From positions 1 to 20,773 of the IMG/VR virus record IMGVR_UViG_3300044974_000010: a stretch of DNA of 20,773 bases. One strand, given 5' to 3'. Shown one piece after another: positions 1 through 5,934 of this stretch (positions within the stretch are counted from its first letter, which is position 1; the number at the start of each line of letters is the position of its first letter). Made by a program: the position numbers and the translations under genes. Below the pieces are notes generated by a model that saw nothing but the letters and a program-made list of their open reading frames with translations, was not told where the DNA came from and did not search any database. The stretch is from a virus.

Positions 1-111
1 GATTCAGTTGATAATCATTTCATGCGAAATAATGACCCTCGGATGCCCTTGTTTGCTGACCGCAAGTCAACAACAAGTCGCGGAACAGGATTTGGTTCTG
101 GTTCTAAATAA
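1..111 (+). CDS. C-terminal end of an upstream phage protein (partial)
   Basis: An open frame enters the window at base 1 and ends at a TAA at 109-111, giving 36 residues that end in a Gly/Ser-rich tail (GTGFGSGSK). It stops 16 nt before the next ATG and has no stop of its own before that, so it looks like the end of a real gene. Its place just before a capsid-associated protein and the major capsid protein would suit a portal, protease or scaffold gene, but the visible part is too short to assign a family. The coding status is inferred from the tight spacing. Confidence 0.6.
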   Translation, partial: DSVDNHFMRNNDPRMPLFADRKSTTSRGTGFGSGSK

Positions 112-127
112 TTTATAGGAGTCTTTT

Positions 128-964
128 ATGGCTTATCCGGTTGTTGACGCCCCTTACGGGCTAAAGCCAATCAATTTGATTGGCGGACAGGTATTCGCTG
201 GTTCTACCCGCGATTACTCGATCCAGTACGGTTTTGCATCAAACATCTTTTACGGTGATTTGGTCAATATTGTTCGTGGTTCTATTGTTAAAAACACTGA
301 CACTACTGACTCTACTGGCAACGGTTTGGTTGGTGTGTTCTTGGGTTGTGAGTATGTAAACCCTACAACTAAGCAAACGCAATTTGCTCAGTTTTGGCCC
401 GCTGGTACTACTGCTACTGGAAGGGCTATCGTTTGTGATGATCCTGACACAGTGTTTAAAGTGGTGATGTGTTCCGCTACAACAGTAATTGCTTCCGCTT
501 CTACTGCCATGTTGGGCCAAAACTTTGGTTTGATTCAAAATGCAGGTAACGTCAACACAGGTAATTCTGCTGTTGCTGCTCTGTATAGCGCATCTACCAC
601 AGGTGTTGACTTAGCTTTGCGTGCAGTTGGTTTGGTTGAGGAAACCTCCATTCAAACTAGCGCAACTGGTTCGTCTTCTTCTACTACCATTACCTTGACT
701 GGTTCTGGTTTACCTAACGCCTTGGTGGTAGGTACAGAAGTTGGCTATCTTGCTGCTAATGGTCAGTACATTCAGTCTGGTTCGTTTGTGTCTGTGGCTG
801 CGGCTGCTGGTGCAACAACAGTGACCATCAATTCTGCGATTGCAGTTCCCGGCAGTGTTACGGCTATTCCAGCCGCTTCCACTATTGTTTTCACCCAGTA
901 TCCAGAAATGCTTGTCAAACTTAACTTTGGCACCCATTCCTACTACACTGGCACAGCGGTCTAA
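128..964 (+). CDS. Capsid-associated structural protein (possible head decoration protein)
   Basis: This 278-residue protein has a strong AGGAG site at 117-121, six bases before its ATG. The N-terminus (MAYPVVDAPYGLKPINL) matches, from memory, a conserved protein found next to the capsid gene in many environmental phages. The body is rich in Thr, Ser, Ala and Gly with alternating beta-type hydrophobicity, and there is no signal peptide or membrane segment. Residues from about 175 on (Ser/Thr run, then ITLTGSG, later TTVTIN) look like an added Ig-like beta domain. It is followed after 11 nt by the major capsid gene and shares its transcript. A decoration or capsid-stabilising role is inferred from position and composition; no catalytic motif is visible. 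Confidence 0.8.
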   Translation: MAYPVVDAPYGLKPINLIGGQVFAGSTRDYSIQYGFASNIFYGDLVNIVRGSIVKNTDTTDSTGNGLVGVFLGCEYVNPTTKQTQFAQFWPAGTTATGRAIVCDDPDTVFKVVMCSATTVIASASTAMLGQNFGLIQNAGNVNTGNSAVAALYSASTTGVDLALRAVGLVEETSIQTSATGSSSSTTITLTGSGLPNALVVGTEVGYLAANGQYIQSGSFVSVAAAAGATTVTINSAIAVPGSVTAIPAASTIVFTQYPEMLVKLNFGTHSYYTGTAV

Positions 965-975
965 GGAGTTAAATC

Positions 976-1887
976 ATGGCTATTTCACGCGCACAACTAC
1001 TTAAAGAACTGCTCCCCGGCTTGAACGCTTTGTTCGGCTTGCAGTATGCCACCTACGGCGAAGAGCACAAAGAAATCTACGAAACAGAGAAATCTGAGCG
1101 TAGCTTTGAAGAAGAGACAAAACTGTCTGGCTTCTCTGCGGCTCCTGTCAAGAACGAAGGTTCAGCCATTGCTTATGACAATGCGCAAGAAGCGTTCACG
1201 GCTCGCTATAACCACGAAACCATTGCCTTGGGTTTCTCAATCACTGAAGAAGCGGTTGAAGATAACTTGTACGACAGCTTGTCTGCTCGCTACACCAAAG
1301 GCTTGGCTCGTGCTATGGCTTACACCAAGCAAGTTAAAGCTGCATCCGTTTTGAACAACGGTTTTAGCAATGCTTACGCTGGTGGTGATGGTGTTGCTCT
1401 GTTCTCTACAGCGCACCCATTGGTGTCTGGTGGTACTAACAGCAACCGTCCTTCAACCAACTCTGACTTGAATGAAACATCGTTGGAAAACGCTGTGATT
1501 CAGATCGCTGCTTGGACTGATGAGCGTGGCTTGTTGATCGCCGCTAAACCTAGAAAATTGGTTGTGCCTCCTGCACTTCAGTTCGTTGCTACTCGTTTGC
1601 TCGAGACTAACCTTCGTGTTGGTACCGCTGACAACGACATCAACGCGTTGAAGAACAACGGTTCAATCCCTGAAGGTTACACAATTAACCACTACCTGAC
1701 AGACACCAATGCTTGGTTCTTGTGCACAGACGTTCCTAACGGCCTGAAGCACTTTGAGCGTATGGCCTTGACTACGTCAATGGACGGTGACTTTGATACA
1801 GGTAACGTTCGTTACAAAGCCCGTGAGCGTTACAGCTTTGGCTTCTCCGATCCACTGGGCGTCTTTGGCTCCCCCGGTTCGACCTAA
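976..1887 (+). CDS. Major capsid protein (HK97-fold, Mu gpT-like)
   Basis: This 303-residue protein resembles the Mu-type (gpT) major head subunits. It has an N-terminal helix-rich segment (ISRAQLLKELLPGLNALFG), an acidic arm with EEHKEIYETEKSERSFEE, the central block ITEEAVEDNLYD followed by TKGLARAMAYTKQVKAASVLN, and the typical GDGVALFSTAHPL stretch at about residues 137-149. The C-terminal half carries the beta-rich core ending in YSFGFSDPLGVFG. The length is normal for an HK97-fold shell protein. A perfect AAGGAG at 963-968 lies seven bases before the ATG, and the gene is directly followed by a strong intrinsic terminator, which fits very high expression of this most abundant virion protein. 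It would self-assemble into the procapsid shell. The family is recognised by motif recall, not by search. Confidence 0.9.
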   Translation: MAISRAQLLKELLPGLNALFGLQYATYGEEHKEIYETEKSERSFEEETKLSGFSAAPVKNEGSAIAYDNAQEAFTARYNHETIALGFSITEEAVEDNLYDSLSARYTKGLARAMAYTKQVKAASVLNNGFSNAYAGGDGVALFSTAHPLVSGGTNSNRPSTNSDLNETSLENAVIQIAAWTDERGLLIAAKPRKLVVPPALQFVATRLLETNLRVGTADNDINALKNNGSIPEGYTINHYLTDTNAWFLCTDVPNGLKHFERMALTTSMDGDFDTGNVRYKARERYSFGFSDPLGVFGSPGST

Positions 1888-1905
1888 TATTTCTTTGGAA
1901 ATATT
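1886..1905 (+). promoter_or_regulatory. Stem-loop overlapping the capsid stop codon
   Basis: An eight-base perfect inverted repeat, AATATTTC and GAAATATT, encloses a four-base TTTG loop. It begins within the TAA stop of the capsid gene and ends three bases before the terminator stem. It is AU-rich and has no U-tract, so it is not a terminator by itself. It could act as a 3' mRNA stabiliser or help stall polymerase. Any function is inferred. Confidence 0.5.
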
Positions 1906-1907
1906 TG

Positions 1908-1936
1908 AAAAGGGGCCTTGTGCCCCTTTTTCTTTT
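1908..1936 (+). terminator. Rho-independent terminator after the major capsid gene
   Basis: A nine-base-pair stem AAAAGGGGC (1908-1916) and GCCCCTTTT (1922-1930) closes over a five-base CTTGT loop. The 3' arm runs directly into a T-rich tract (TTTTTCTTTT, 1927-1936). This is the textbook intrinsic terminator shape and lies 21 bases after the capsid stop. It is placed like the T7 terminator after gene 10 and would enrich capsid mRNA relative to downstream genes. Confidence 0.92.
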
Positions 1937-1946
1937 GGTGTATATT
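1918..1946 (+). promoter_or_regulatory. Weak promoter candidate downstream of the terminator
   Basis: TATATT at 1941-1946 resembles a -10 box and stands 17 bases after TTGTGC (1918-1923), which matches only three of six -35 consensus positions and lies inside the terminator. Some promoter or read-through is needed to express the long operon beginning at 2036. Nothing better is obvious in 1937-2035. A phage-encoded polymerase promoter without this consensus is equally possible. Confidence 0.25.
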
Positions 1947-1955
1947 GCTTTTAAT

Positions 1956-2027
1956 CCGGGTCTTCCGGTGTATCAAACAGTCCCGGCTGACGACATGCAG
2001 ATTGATACGCCTAACTTGCATGTAAGG
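1956..2027 (+). promoter_or_regulatory. Potentially structured leader before the 2036 gene
   Basis: This untranslated stretch holds several inverted repeats: CCGGG (1956-1960) with CCCGG (1982-1986), GTATCAA (1970-1976) with TTGATAC (2002-2008), and CATGCA (1994-1999) with TGCATG (2017-2022). The last two interleave as in an H-type pseudoknot and end just before the AAGG ribosome binding site (2024-2027). Repeats of this length occur by chance in 150 bases, so a regulatory structure is only a hypothesis. No open frame of note is present. Confidence 0.3.
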
Positions 2028-2035
2028 TAAAAATC

Positions 2036-2608
2036 ATGGCATTAACCACATTCTCCGGCCCAGTCTCTTCCCTCAATGGTTTTATTGGCGGCACAGCCAC
2101 TAGCCCTATTGCAGAAACAACTGCTGGCAACGTATCCGAGTTTTACGCTACGACTTCAGCCGCTACTGGCGATACACGTCTGTCGTATAACCGCTTGGAG
2201 TTTACTTCCACTGGTTCTGGCGAGACTATCCGCGCTTTGACCCGCGTAACGGGTGCTGGCGGCGCTACAGGCGGCACGATCAATGGTGCTCACGTTAGCT
2301 TAAGCGTTAACGGCTCTGGCACTATCTCTGGCGCTGGTAACGCACTTCGCGCTACTTTGGGTGGCACTTCTACAAACCCCGGCGGCACACTGGCAGCTAT
2401 TCAGGCTGACTCTGACTTTGCTTCTGGTGGCACTTGGACTAACACTTCATTCATCCGCTTTACAAATAGCGGAACAGGCACTGTTCCTAATTTGTTTAAC
2501 ATCCCCGCAGCTTTGTTTGTAACAAGCACGGCCACTATTGCTAAGACTTTGAGAGTCGTGGCATCAGACGGTACGCCTTATTTCATCATGTGCTCTAGCG
2601 CGGCTTAA
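2036..2608 (+). CDS. Gly/Ser/Thr-rich phage structural protein
   Basis: This 190-residue protein is first in the operon after the capsid terminator, with AAGG at 2024-2027 eight bases before the ATG. It is rich in Gly, Ser, Thr and Ala, has almost no charged residues in its middle part and reads as continuous beta structure (for example GTINGAHVSLSVNGSGTISG at residues 80-99). There is no signal peptide or membrane helix. The C-terminus ends PYFIMCSSAA. Position and composition suggest a minor capsid, decoration or spike-like virion protein. I do not recognise a named family. TAATATG links it to the next short gene, which suggests translational coupling. Confidence 0.75.
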   Translation: MALTTFSGPVSSLNGFIGGTATSPIAETTAGNVSEFYATTSAATGDTRLSYNRLEFTSTGSGETIRALTRVTGAGGATGGTINGAHVSLSVNGSGTISGAGNALRATLGGTSTNPGGTLAAIQADSDFASGGTWTNTSFIRFTNSGTGTVPNLFNIPAALFVTSTATIAKTLRVVASDGTPYFIMCSSAA

Positions 2609-2609
2609 T

Positions 2610-2780
2610 ATGCAGATCACCAAGGAATTCTTGGAGACTGAGATTCGTGACCTTGAGACTGAAGCGCAGAAAGCTCAAACCTTTTTGACTCAGGCTCAAG
2701 CCACAATCCAAGCGTACAAGATGCTTATTAACAGATTAGATGCACCTGAACCTGACAAAGAAACGGAGCAATCATCATGA
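2610..2780 (+). CDS. Small coiled-coil phage protein (56 residues)
   Basis: An ATG one base after the previous stop opens a 56-residue frame that ends in TGA overlapping the next ATG (ATGA). The product begins MQITKEFLETEIRDLETEAQ and is almost entirely an acidic amphipathic helix with heptad-like spacing up to about residue 43, followed by a charged tail. There is no convincing Shine-Dalgarno, so translation probably depends on coupling to the 2036 gene. Without it there would be a 168-base hole in an otherwise gap-free operon. It resembles short helical proteins in related phages, perhaps a chaperone or scaffold helper; the function is unknown. Confidence 0.75.
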   Translation: MQITKEFLETEIRDLETEAQKAQTFLTQAQATIQAYKMLINRLDAPEPDKETEQSS

Positions 2781-3058
2781 TGCAGACAGACGTAAAGTCA
2801 GCGCACCTAGAGGCTACAGGCACTGCGGTGGCTTATCGCACTCGCATACGAGGGTATCAGTTTTTGACTGGTGGTACTGCTGGCGACATTACTTTCCGTG
2901 ACGGGGGTTCCGGTGGCCCTATTCTTATAGAATTTAATATTGCTACTACGCCAACAAATCCGTTGTCGTTTACGATACCCGGCGAAGGTGTTTTGTTTAG
3001 TACAGATGTCCACATTACTTTGCCCGCTAACGCCAAAATTACGGTGTTTTATGGCTAA
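2777..3058 (+). CDS. Small beta-rich phage structural protein
   Basis: This 93-residue protein begins with two Met codons. GGAG at 2765-2768 is eight bases before the first ATG, which I chose. The sequence is beta-rich and ends with a repeated hydrophobic/polar pattern (ILIEFNIAT, VHITLPANAKITVFYG), typical of small all-beta virion proteins. There are no Cys residues, signal peptide or membrane segment. It overlaps the gene before it by 4 nt and the gene after it by 8 nt. A capsid-decoration or head-completion role is plausible from position; I cannot name a family. Confidence 0.75.
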   Translation: MMQTDVKSAHLEATGTAVAYRTRIRGYQFLTGGTAGDITFRDGGSGGPILIEFNIATTPTNPLSFTIPGEGVLFSTDVHITLPANAKITVFYG

Positions 3059-3365
3059 GAGCCCAGCATGGCAGAGAGCAGAAGGCAAGAACCCCGAGGG
3101 TGGCTTGAACGCCAAGGGGCGAGCCTCCGCCAAAGCGCAAGGCATGAACTTGAAACGTCCCCAGCCGGAAGGCGGCTCACGGCGCGACTCCTTCTGCGCA
3201 AGGATGACTGGCATGAAAAAGAAGCTGACCAGCGAGAAGACGGCAAACGATCCAAACTCACGCATCAATAAATCTTTGAGGGCGTGGAACTGTAAGGATG
3301 GCGGCTATGTAACTGCGGCTGATGGCTGCGCTACAAAAGGTAAGACAAAAGGGCGGATGGTATGA
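3051..3365 (+). CDS. Small basic conserved phage protein (KSPAWQR... family)
   Basis: The ATG at 3051 gives 104 residues, overlapping the previous gene by 8 nt. An upstream in-frame ATG at 2940 would add residues lying wholly inside the previous gene and is rejected. The protein is strongly basic (many Lys, Arg, Gly) with blocks SPAWQRAEGKNPEGGLNAKG, RDSFCARMTGMKKKLT, SRINKSLRAWNC and a terminal DGCATKGKTKGRMV. I remember this as a conserved phage domain of unknown function (possibly DUF6321, unverified). Its three Cys are spread out and do not form a clear zinc site. The high charge would suit DNA or capsid-interior binding, which is inference. It ends ATGA into the next gene. Confidence 0.8.
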   Translation: MAKSPAWQRAEGKNPEGGLNAKGRASAKAQGMNLKRPQPEGGSRRDSFCARMTGMKKKLTSEKTANDPNSRINKSLRAWNCKDGGYVTAADGCATKGKTKGRMV

Positions 3366-3556
3366 CTCAGCATGACACAGCTAAAGCAGTTGCAGATGGC
3401 GCGGCAGTCTTAACAACTGTCGGCGTTATGGCTACGTGGCTTCCGCCTTTGGCTTCTCTGTTCACGATTATTTATCTTGGACTTCGTATTTGGGAGTCTG
3501 ATACTGTTCGTGAAATGACTAAACGCAAGAAGGCAGATGATGCCGTCGACGAGTAA
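3362..3556 (+). CDS. Small membrane protein, class II holin-like
   Basis: This is a 64-residue protein with two short hydrophobic segments, residues 13-27 and 30-44, separated by a Pro-Pro turn (WLPPL). A strongly charged C-terminal tail follows (MTKRKKADD). This hairpin layout and size resemble class II holins and other tiny phage membrane proteins. It starts in an ATGA overlap with the previous gene and overlaps the next by about 17 nt. It sits among head genes, far from the lysozyme at 13900, so it could equally be a virion or membrane-associated accessory. A 3-TM holin-like protein lies next to the lysozyme, so the holin label here is tentative. Confidence 0.65.
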   Translation: MTQHDTAKAVADGAAVLTTVGVMATWLPPLASLFTIIYLGLRIWESDTVREMTKRKKADDAVDE

Positions 3557-3908
3557 GAAACAACACAATTTCATGGCGGCGGTGGCTAACAACCCATCGT
3601 TTGCTAAGAAAGCAGGAGTCCCACAGTCTGTGGGCAAGGATTTTACAACTGCGGACAAGGGCCGCAAATTTTCAAAAGGTGGTGATACTATGGCTTCTAA
3701 AATGAACCCCGGCTTCATGGCAATGATGGCTAAGAAAAAAGGTGCTCCTGCTAAGAAAATGGCTGGTGGAGGTATGGCAATGGGCAAAGTTAAAACAGCC
3801 GCCCCTAGCCGTGACGGTATTGCTGAACAAGGCAAAACCAAAGGCACCATGATTGCCATGAAAGCTGGTGGCATGAAGAAGATGAAAATGGGCGGCAAGA
3901 CCTGCTAA
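3540..3908 (+). CDS. Lys/Met/Gly-rich basic phage protein
   Basis: The start at 3540 (second of two adjacent ATGs) has AGAAGG at 3528-3533 six bases upstream, better spacing than the ATG at 3537. It gives 122 residues. The N-terminus (SKKQHNFMAAVANNPSFAKK) is, from memory, a conserved phage sequence, followed by QSVGKDFTTADKGRKF. The second half is low complexity, with repeated Met-Gly-Lys clusters such as AGGMKKMKMGGK, and contains RDGIAEQGKTKGTM, resembling the end of the 3051 product. It is extremely basic and probably nucleic-acid binding or packed inside the head. Function is unknown. Confidence 0.75.
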   Translation: MPSTSKKQHNFMAAVANNPSFAKKAGVPQSVGKDFTTADKGRKFSKGGDTMASKMNPGFMAMMAKKKGAPAKKMAGGGMAMGKVKTAAPSRDGIAEQGKTKGTMIAMKAGGMKKMKMGGKTC

Positions 3909-3912
3909 GACC

Positions 3913-4188
3913 ATGATGGCCAGTCGCGGTATGGGGGATATTTCCCCCTCTAAAATGCCCAAGGGCGTCAAGAAAGCCCGGCGGGACGACACTGACTTTA
4001 CCCAGTACAAAGAGGGTGGGAAGGTCAACGCCGCTGGCAATTACACAAAACCCAGTCTTCGCAAGAGGATTGTGTCGCAAGTAAAAGCCGCCGCAACGCA
4101 GGGTACTGGTGCAGGTCAGTGGTCAGCGCGTAAAGCTCAGCTTGTTGCCAAGAAGTACAAGGCGGCAGGCGGGGGTTACCGAGATTGA
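3913..4188 (+). CDS. Conserved small basic protein with QWSARKAQ motif
   Basis: This is a 91-residue basic protein. ATG at 3913 is followed directly by ATG 3916, and MASRGMG may be the true start; no good Shine-Dalgarno is visible. The C-terminal half carries NAAGNYTKPSLRKRI, then GAGQWSARKAQLVAKKYKAA and GGGYRD, a set of motifs I remember from many phages and even large eukaryotic viruses. Its last codons overlap the TTG start of the next gene, whose product has the other motif set often found in the same viral families. The role is unknown; a DNA- or RNA-associated virion component is possible. Confidence 0.8.
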   Translation: MMASRGMGDISPSKMPKGVKKARRDDTDFTQYKEGGKVNAAGNYTKPSLRKRIVSQVKAAATQGTGAGQWSARKAQLVAKKYKAAGGGYRD

Positions 4189-4418
4189 AAGCGCCTCAGA
4201 AATCATTGAAAGACTGGGGCGACCAGAAATGGAGAACCAAAAGTGGTAAAAAATCTTCTGACACGGGTGAGCGATACCTTCCTAGTGCTGCGATTAAAAG
4301 CCTCAGTCCTGCTGAGTACGCTGCGACAACGCGTGCGAAACGTGCTGGCAAAAAAGCCGGAAAACAGTTCGTAGCTCAACCTAAAACGATTGCAAAGAAA
4401 ACGGCAGGATTTAGATGA
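4185..4418 (+). CDS. Conserved small basic protein with WRTKSGK...GERYLP motif (TTG start)
   Basis: A TTG start inside a TTGA overlap gives 77 residues. The conserved stretch begins at the very start (KSLKDWGDQKWRTKSGKKSS), so a later start would cut the motif. Further conserved blocks are TGERYLPSAAIKSLSPAEYA, TTRAKRAGKKAGKQF and a terminal IAKKTAGFR. I recall this as a viral domain of unknown function (possibly DUF5872, unverified), present in phages and in nucleocytoplasmic large DNA viruses. It is very basic. It ends in an ATGA overlap with the adaptor gene, so it is made together with head-completion proteins. Confidence 0.8.
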   Translation: MKAPQKSLKDWGDQKWRTKSGKKSSDTGERYLPSAAIKSLSPAEYAATTRAKRAGKKAGKQFVAQPKTIAKKTAGFR

Positions 4419-5353
4419 CCACTTCAGGAACCACAGCGTTTAACCTTGACCTCACTGAGTTGGTTGAGGAAGCATTTGAACGCGCCGGTTCGGAGTTGCG
4501 TACGGGCTACGATTTACGTACAGCCCGTCGGTCGTTGAATTTGATGTTTGCTGATTGGGCAAACCGCGGTGTCAACATGTGGACATTTGAGCAGGGGACA
4601 ATTAACCTGACTCCGGGTCTAAACAATTATGCACTGCCCGTAGATACAGTGGATCTGCTTGAGCATGTGATTCGCACGGGCGCGGGGAACGTATCTACGC
4701 AGGCTGACTTGACAATTACGCGTATCAGTGTTTCTACTTACGCCACAATCCCCAACAAACTGCAACAAGCCCGTCCTATTCAGGTGTGGTATCAGCGTTT
4801 GGATGGCCAGACTTCTTCGATTGGCACTACGCTTAACGGCGGGATCACGGCCACAGACACCACAATCACATTAGCTTCCGCTGCCGGACTTCCAGCTACA
4901 GGGTTCTTGTATATTGACGGGGTTGTTAAAGAGACTATTCAGTACGGCTACATCTCTGGCAACGTACTTAACAACTGCTTCCGTGGGCAGAACGGCACGA
5001 CTGCCGCAGCACACTCAACAGGCGTGTCTGTATACACGCAGAATCTGCCCTCTGTGACTCTCTGGCCAACCCCAGACAACAGCACAACGTATCAGTTTGT
5101 TTACTGGCGCATGCGCCGTATTGATGATGCTGGCGGTGGTGTACGCACGATGGATGTGCCTTTCCGCTTCCTGCCCTGTATGGTGGCGGGCTTAGCCTAT
5201 TACTTGGCTCTTAAGATTGAAGGTGGTGCTGAGCGCCTGCCCGTCTTAAAACAACAATACGATGAAGCTTGGCAGTTGGCTGCTGATGAAGATCGTGAGA
5301 AGGCTTCGGTTCGTTTTGTTCCGAGGCAACAGTTTATTGGTAGTGGTACGTAA
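4415..5353 (+). CDS. Head-tail adaptor / packaged-DNA stabilisation protein (P22 gp4-like)
   Basis: This is a 312-residue protein. The N-terminal part (FNLDLTELVEEAFERAG, then DLRTARRSLNLMFADWANRG) and a helical C-terminal part (RFLPCMVAGLAYYLALKIEG, VLKQQYDEAWQLAADEDRE) resemble the helical adaptor fold of P22 gp4 and T7 gp11-type proteins that sit under the portal. Residues 133-213 form an inserted Thr/Gly-rich beta domain (ITATDTTITLASAAGLP ... NNCFRGQNGTTAAAHSTG), a common phage accessory module. Motifs such as QVWYQRLDG and VYWRMRRIDDAG flank it. It overlaps the upstream gene by ATGA, and the next ATG follows its stop directly. The role is connecting head to tail and closing the DNA channel; assigned by fold-type resemblance. 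Confidence 0.75.
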   Translation: MTTSGTTAFNLDLTELVEEAFERAGSELRTGYDLRTARRSLNLMFADWANRGVNMWTFEQGTINLTPGLNNYALPVDTVDLLEHVIRTGAGNVSTQADLTITRISVSTYATIPNKLQQARPIQVWYQRLDGQTSSIGTTLNGGITATDTTITLASAAGLPATGFLYIDGVVKETIQYGYISGNVLNNCFRGQNGTTAAAHSTGVSVYTQNLPSVTLWPTPDNSTTYQFVYWRMRRIDDAGGGVRTMDVPFRFLPCMVAGLAYYLALKIEGGAERLPVLKQQYDEAWQLAADEDREKASVRFVPRQQFIGSGT

Positions 5354-5743
5354 ATGGGCAATCGGTTTGCATCTGGTAAAAACAGTATCGCCATGTGCGA
5401 TAGATGTGGCCAACAGTTCAAATTGACGGCGCTTCGTAAAGAGATACAGAAGACAAAGATTTATAATCTGCTTGTGTGTGATGTGTGTTTTGATCCCGAT
5501 CAACCGCAGTTGTTGTTGGGTATGTACCCAGTGGATGATCCGCAGGCTGTGCGTAACCCGCGCAAGGATACAACCTACGTCACGGCAGGCGTAAACGCTA
5601 GTGGCAGTCTGACTGGCGGTTCGCGGGATCTTCAGTGGGGTTGGCTGCCCGTTGGTGGGTCAAGCAGTTTTGATGTTGCGTTAACGCCAAACTACTTGGT
5701 GGCAACGACGTTTGTTGGTACAGTTACAGTAACCGTTACATAG
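5354..5743 (+). CDS. Zinc-ribbon phage protein
   Basis: This 129-residue protein begins on the base after the previous stop. Cys15, Cys18, Cys42 and Cys45 form two CxxC knuckles (CDRCG and CDVCF) spaced as in a zinc ribbon. They are followed by the conserved DPDQPQLLLGMYPVDDPQAV block. The C-terminal 50 residues are Gly/Ser/Thr/Val-rich beta, ending TVTVTVT, and look like a separate appended structural segment. I recall the Cys4 part as common in environmental phages, but no function is known. It is encoded between two adaptor-like genes, so it is probably part of or a chaperone for the head-tail connector. Confidence 0.8.
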   Translation: MGNRFASGKNSIAMCDRCGQQFKLTALRKEIQKTKIYNLLVCDVCFDPDQPQLLLGMYPVDDPQAVRNPRKDTTYVTAGVNASGSLTGGSRDLQWGWLPVGGSSSFDVALTPNYLVATTFVGTVTVTVT

Positions 5744-5752
5744 GAGTCTAGT

Positions 5753-5932
5753 ATGGACAAGAAAGATTTAGCCCAAGACAAGAAGATGATTAAGTCTGCT
5801 GTCGGCAAGCACGAGAAAAACATGCACCCGGGCAAAAAGCCTACAAAGCTTGCCAAGGGCGGTAAGACCAATGAGATGATGCTCAAGTATGGTCGTGGCA
5901 TGGCTAAAGTAGCTAATCAACGCGGAGACTAA
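5753..5932 (+). CDS. Small basic phage protein (59 residues)
   Basis: AGGAG at 5742-5746 lies six bases before the ATG. The 59-residue product (MDKKDLAQDKKMIKSAVGKH at the start) is Lys-rich and carries KLAKGGKTNEMMLKYGRGMA near the end, which I remember from many related phages as a short conserved protein. There is no membrane segment and no Cys. It lies two bases before the next ATG. It belongs to the same class of KGG-containing basic proteins as those at 3540 and 3913. Function is unknown; a DNA-condensing or capsid-lining role is speculation. Confidence 0.8.
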   Translation: MDKKDLAQDKKMIKSAVGKHEKNMHPGKKPTKLAKGGKTNEMMLKYGRGMAKVANQRGD

Positions 5933-5934
5933 TC

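Noticed and set aside
1046-1354. 102-residue frame inside the capsid gene
   Set aside because: It lies wholly within the well-supported capsid frame, is a Lys-rich shadow and has no start signal.
2940-3050. Longer N-terminus for the 3051 gene
   Set aside because: The added residues lie fully inside the 2777 gene, lack the Lys/Gly character, and the MAKSPAWQR start fits remembered homologues.
2807-3271. Overlapping frames on both strands (minus 2807-3268, minus 3055-3261, plus 3068-3271)
   Set aside because: The 3051 gene has recognised conserved motifs through this stretch. The others are shadows of its GC-rich, Lys/Arg-rich coding.
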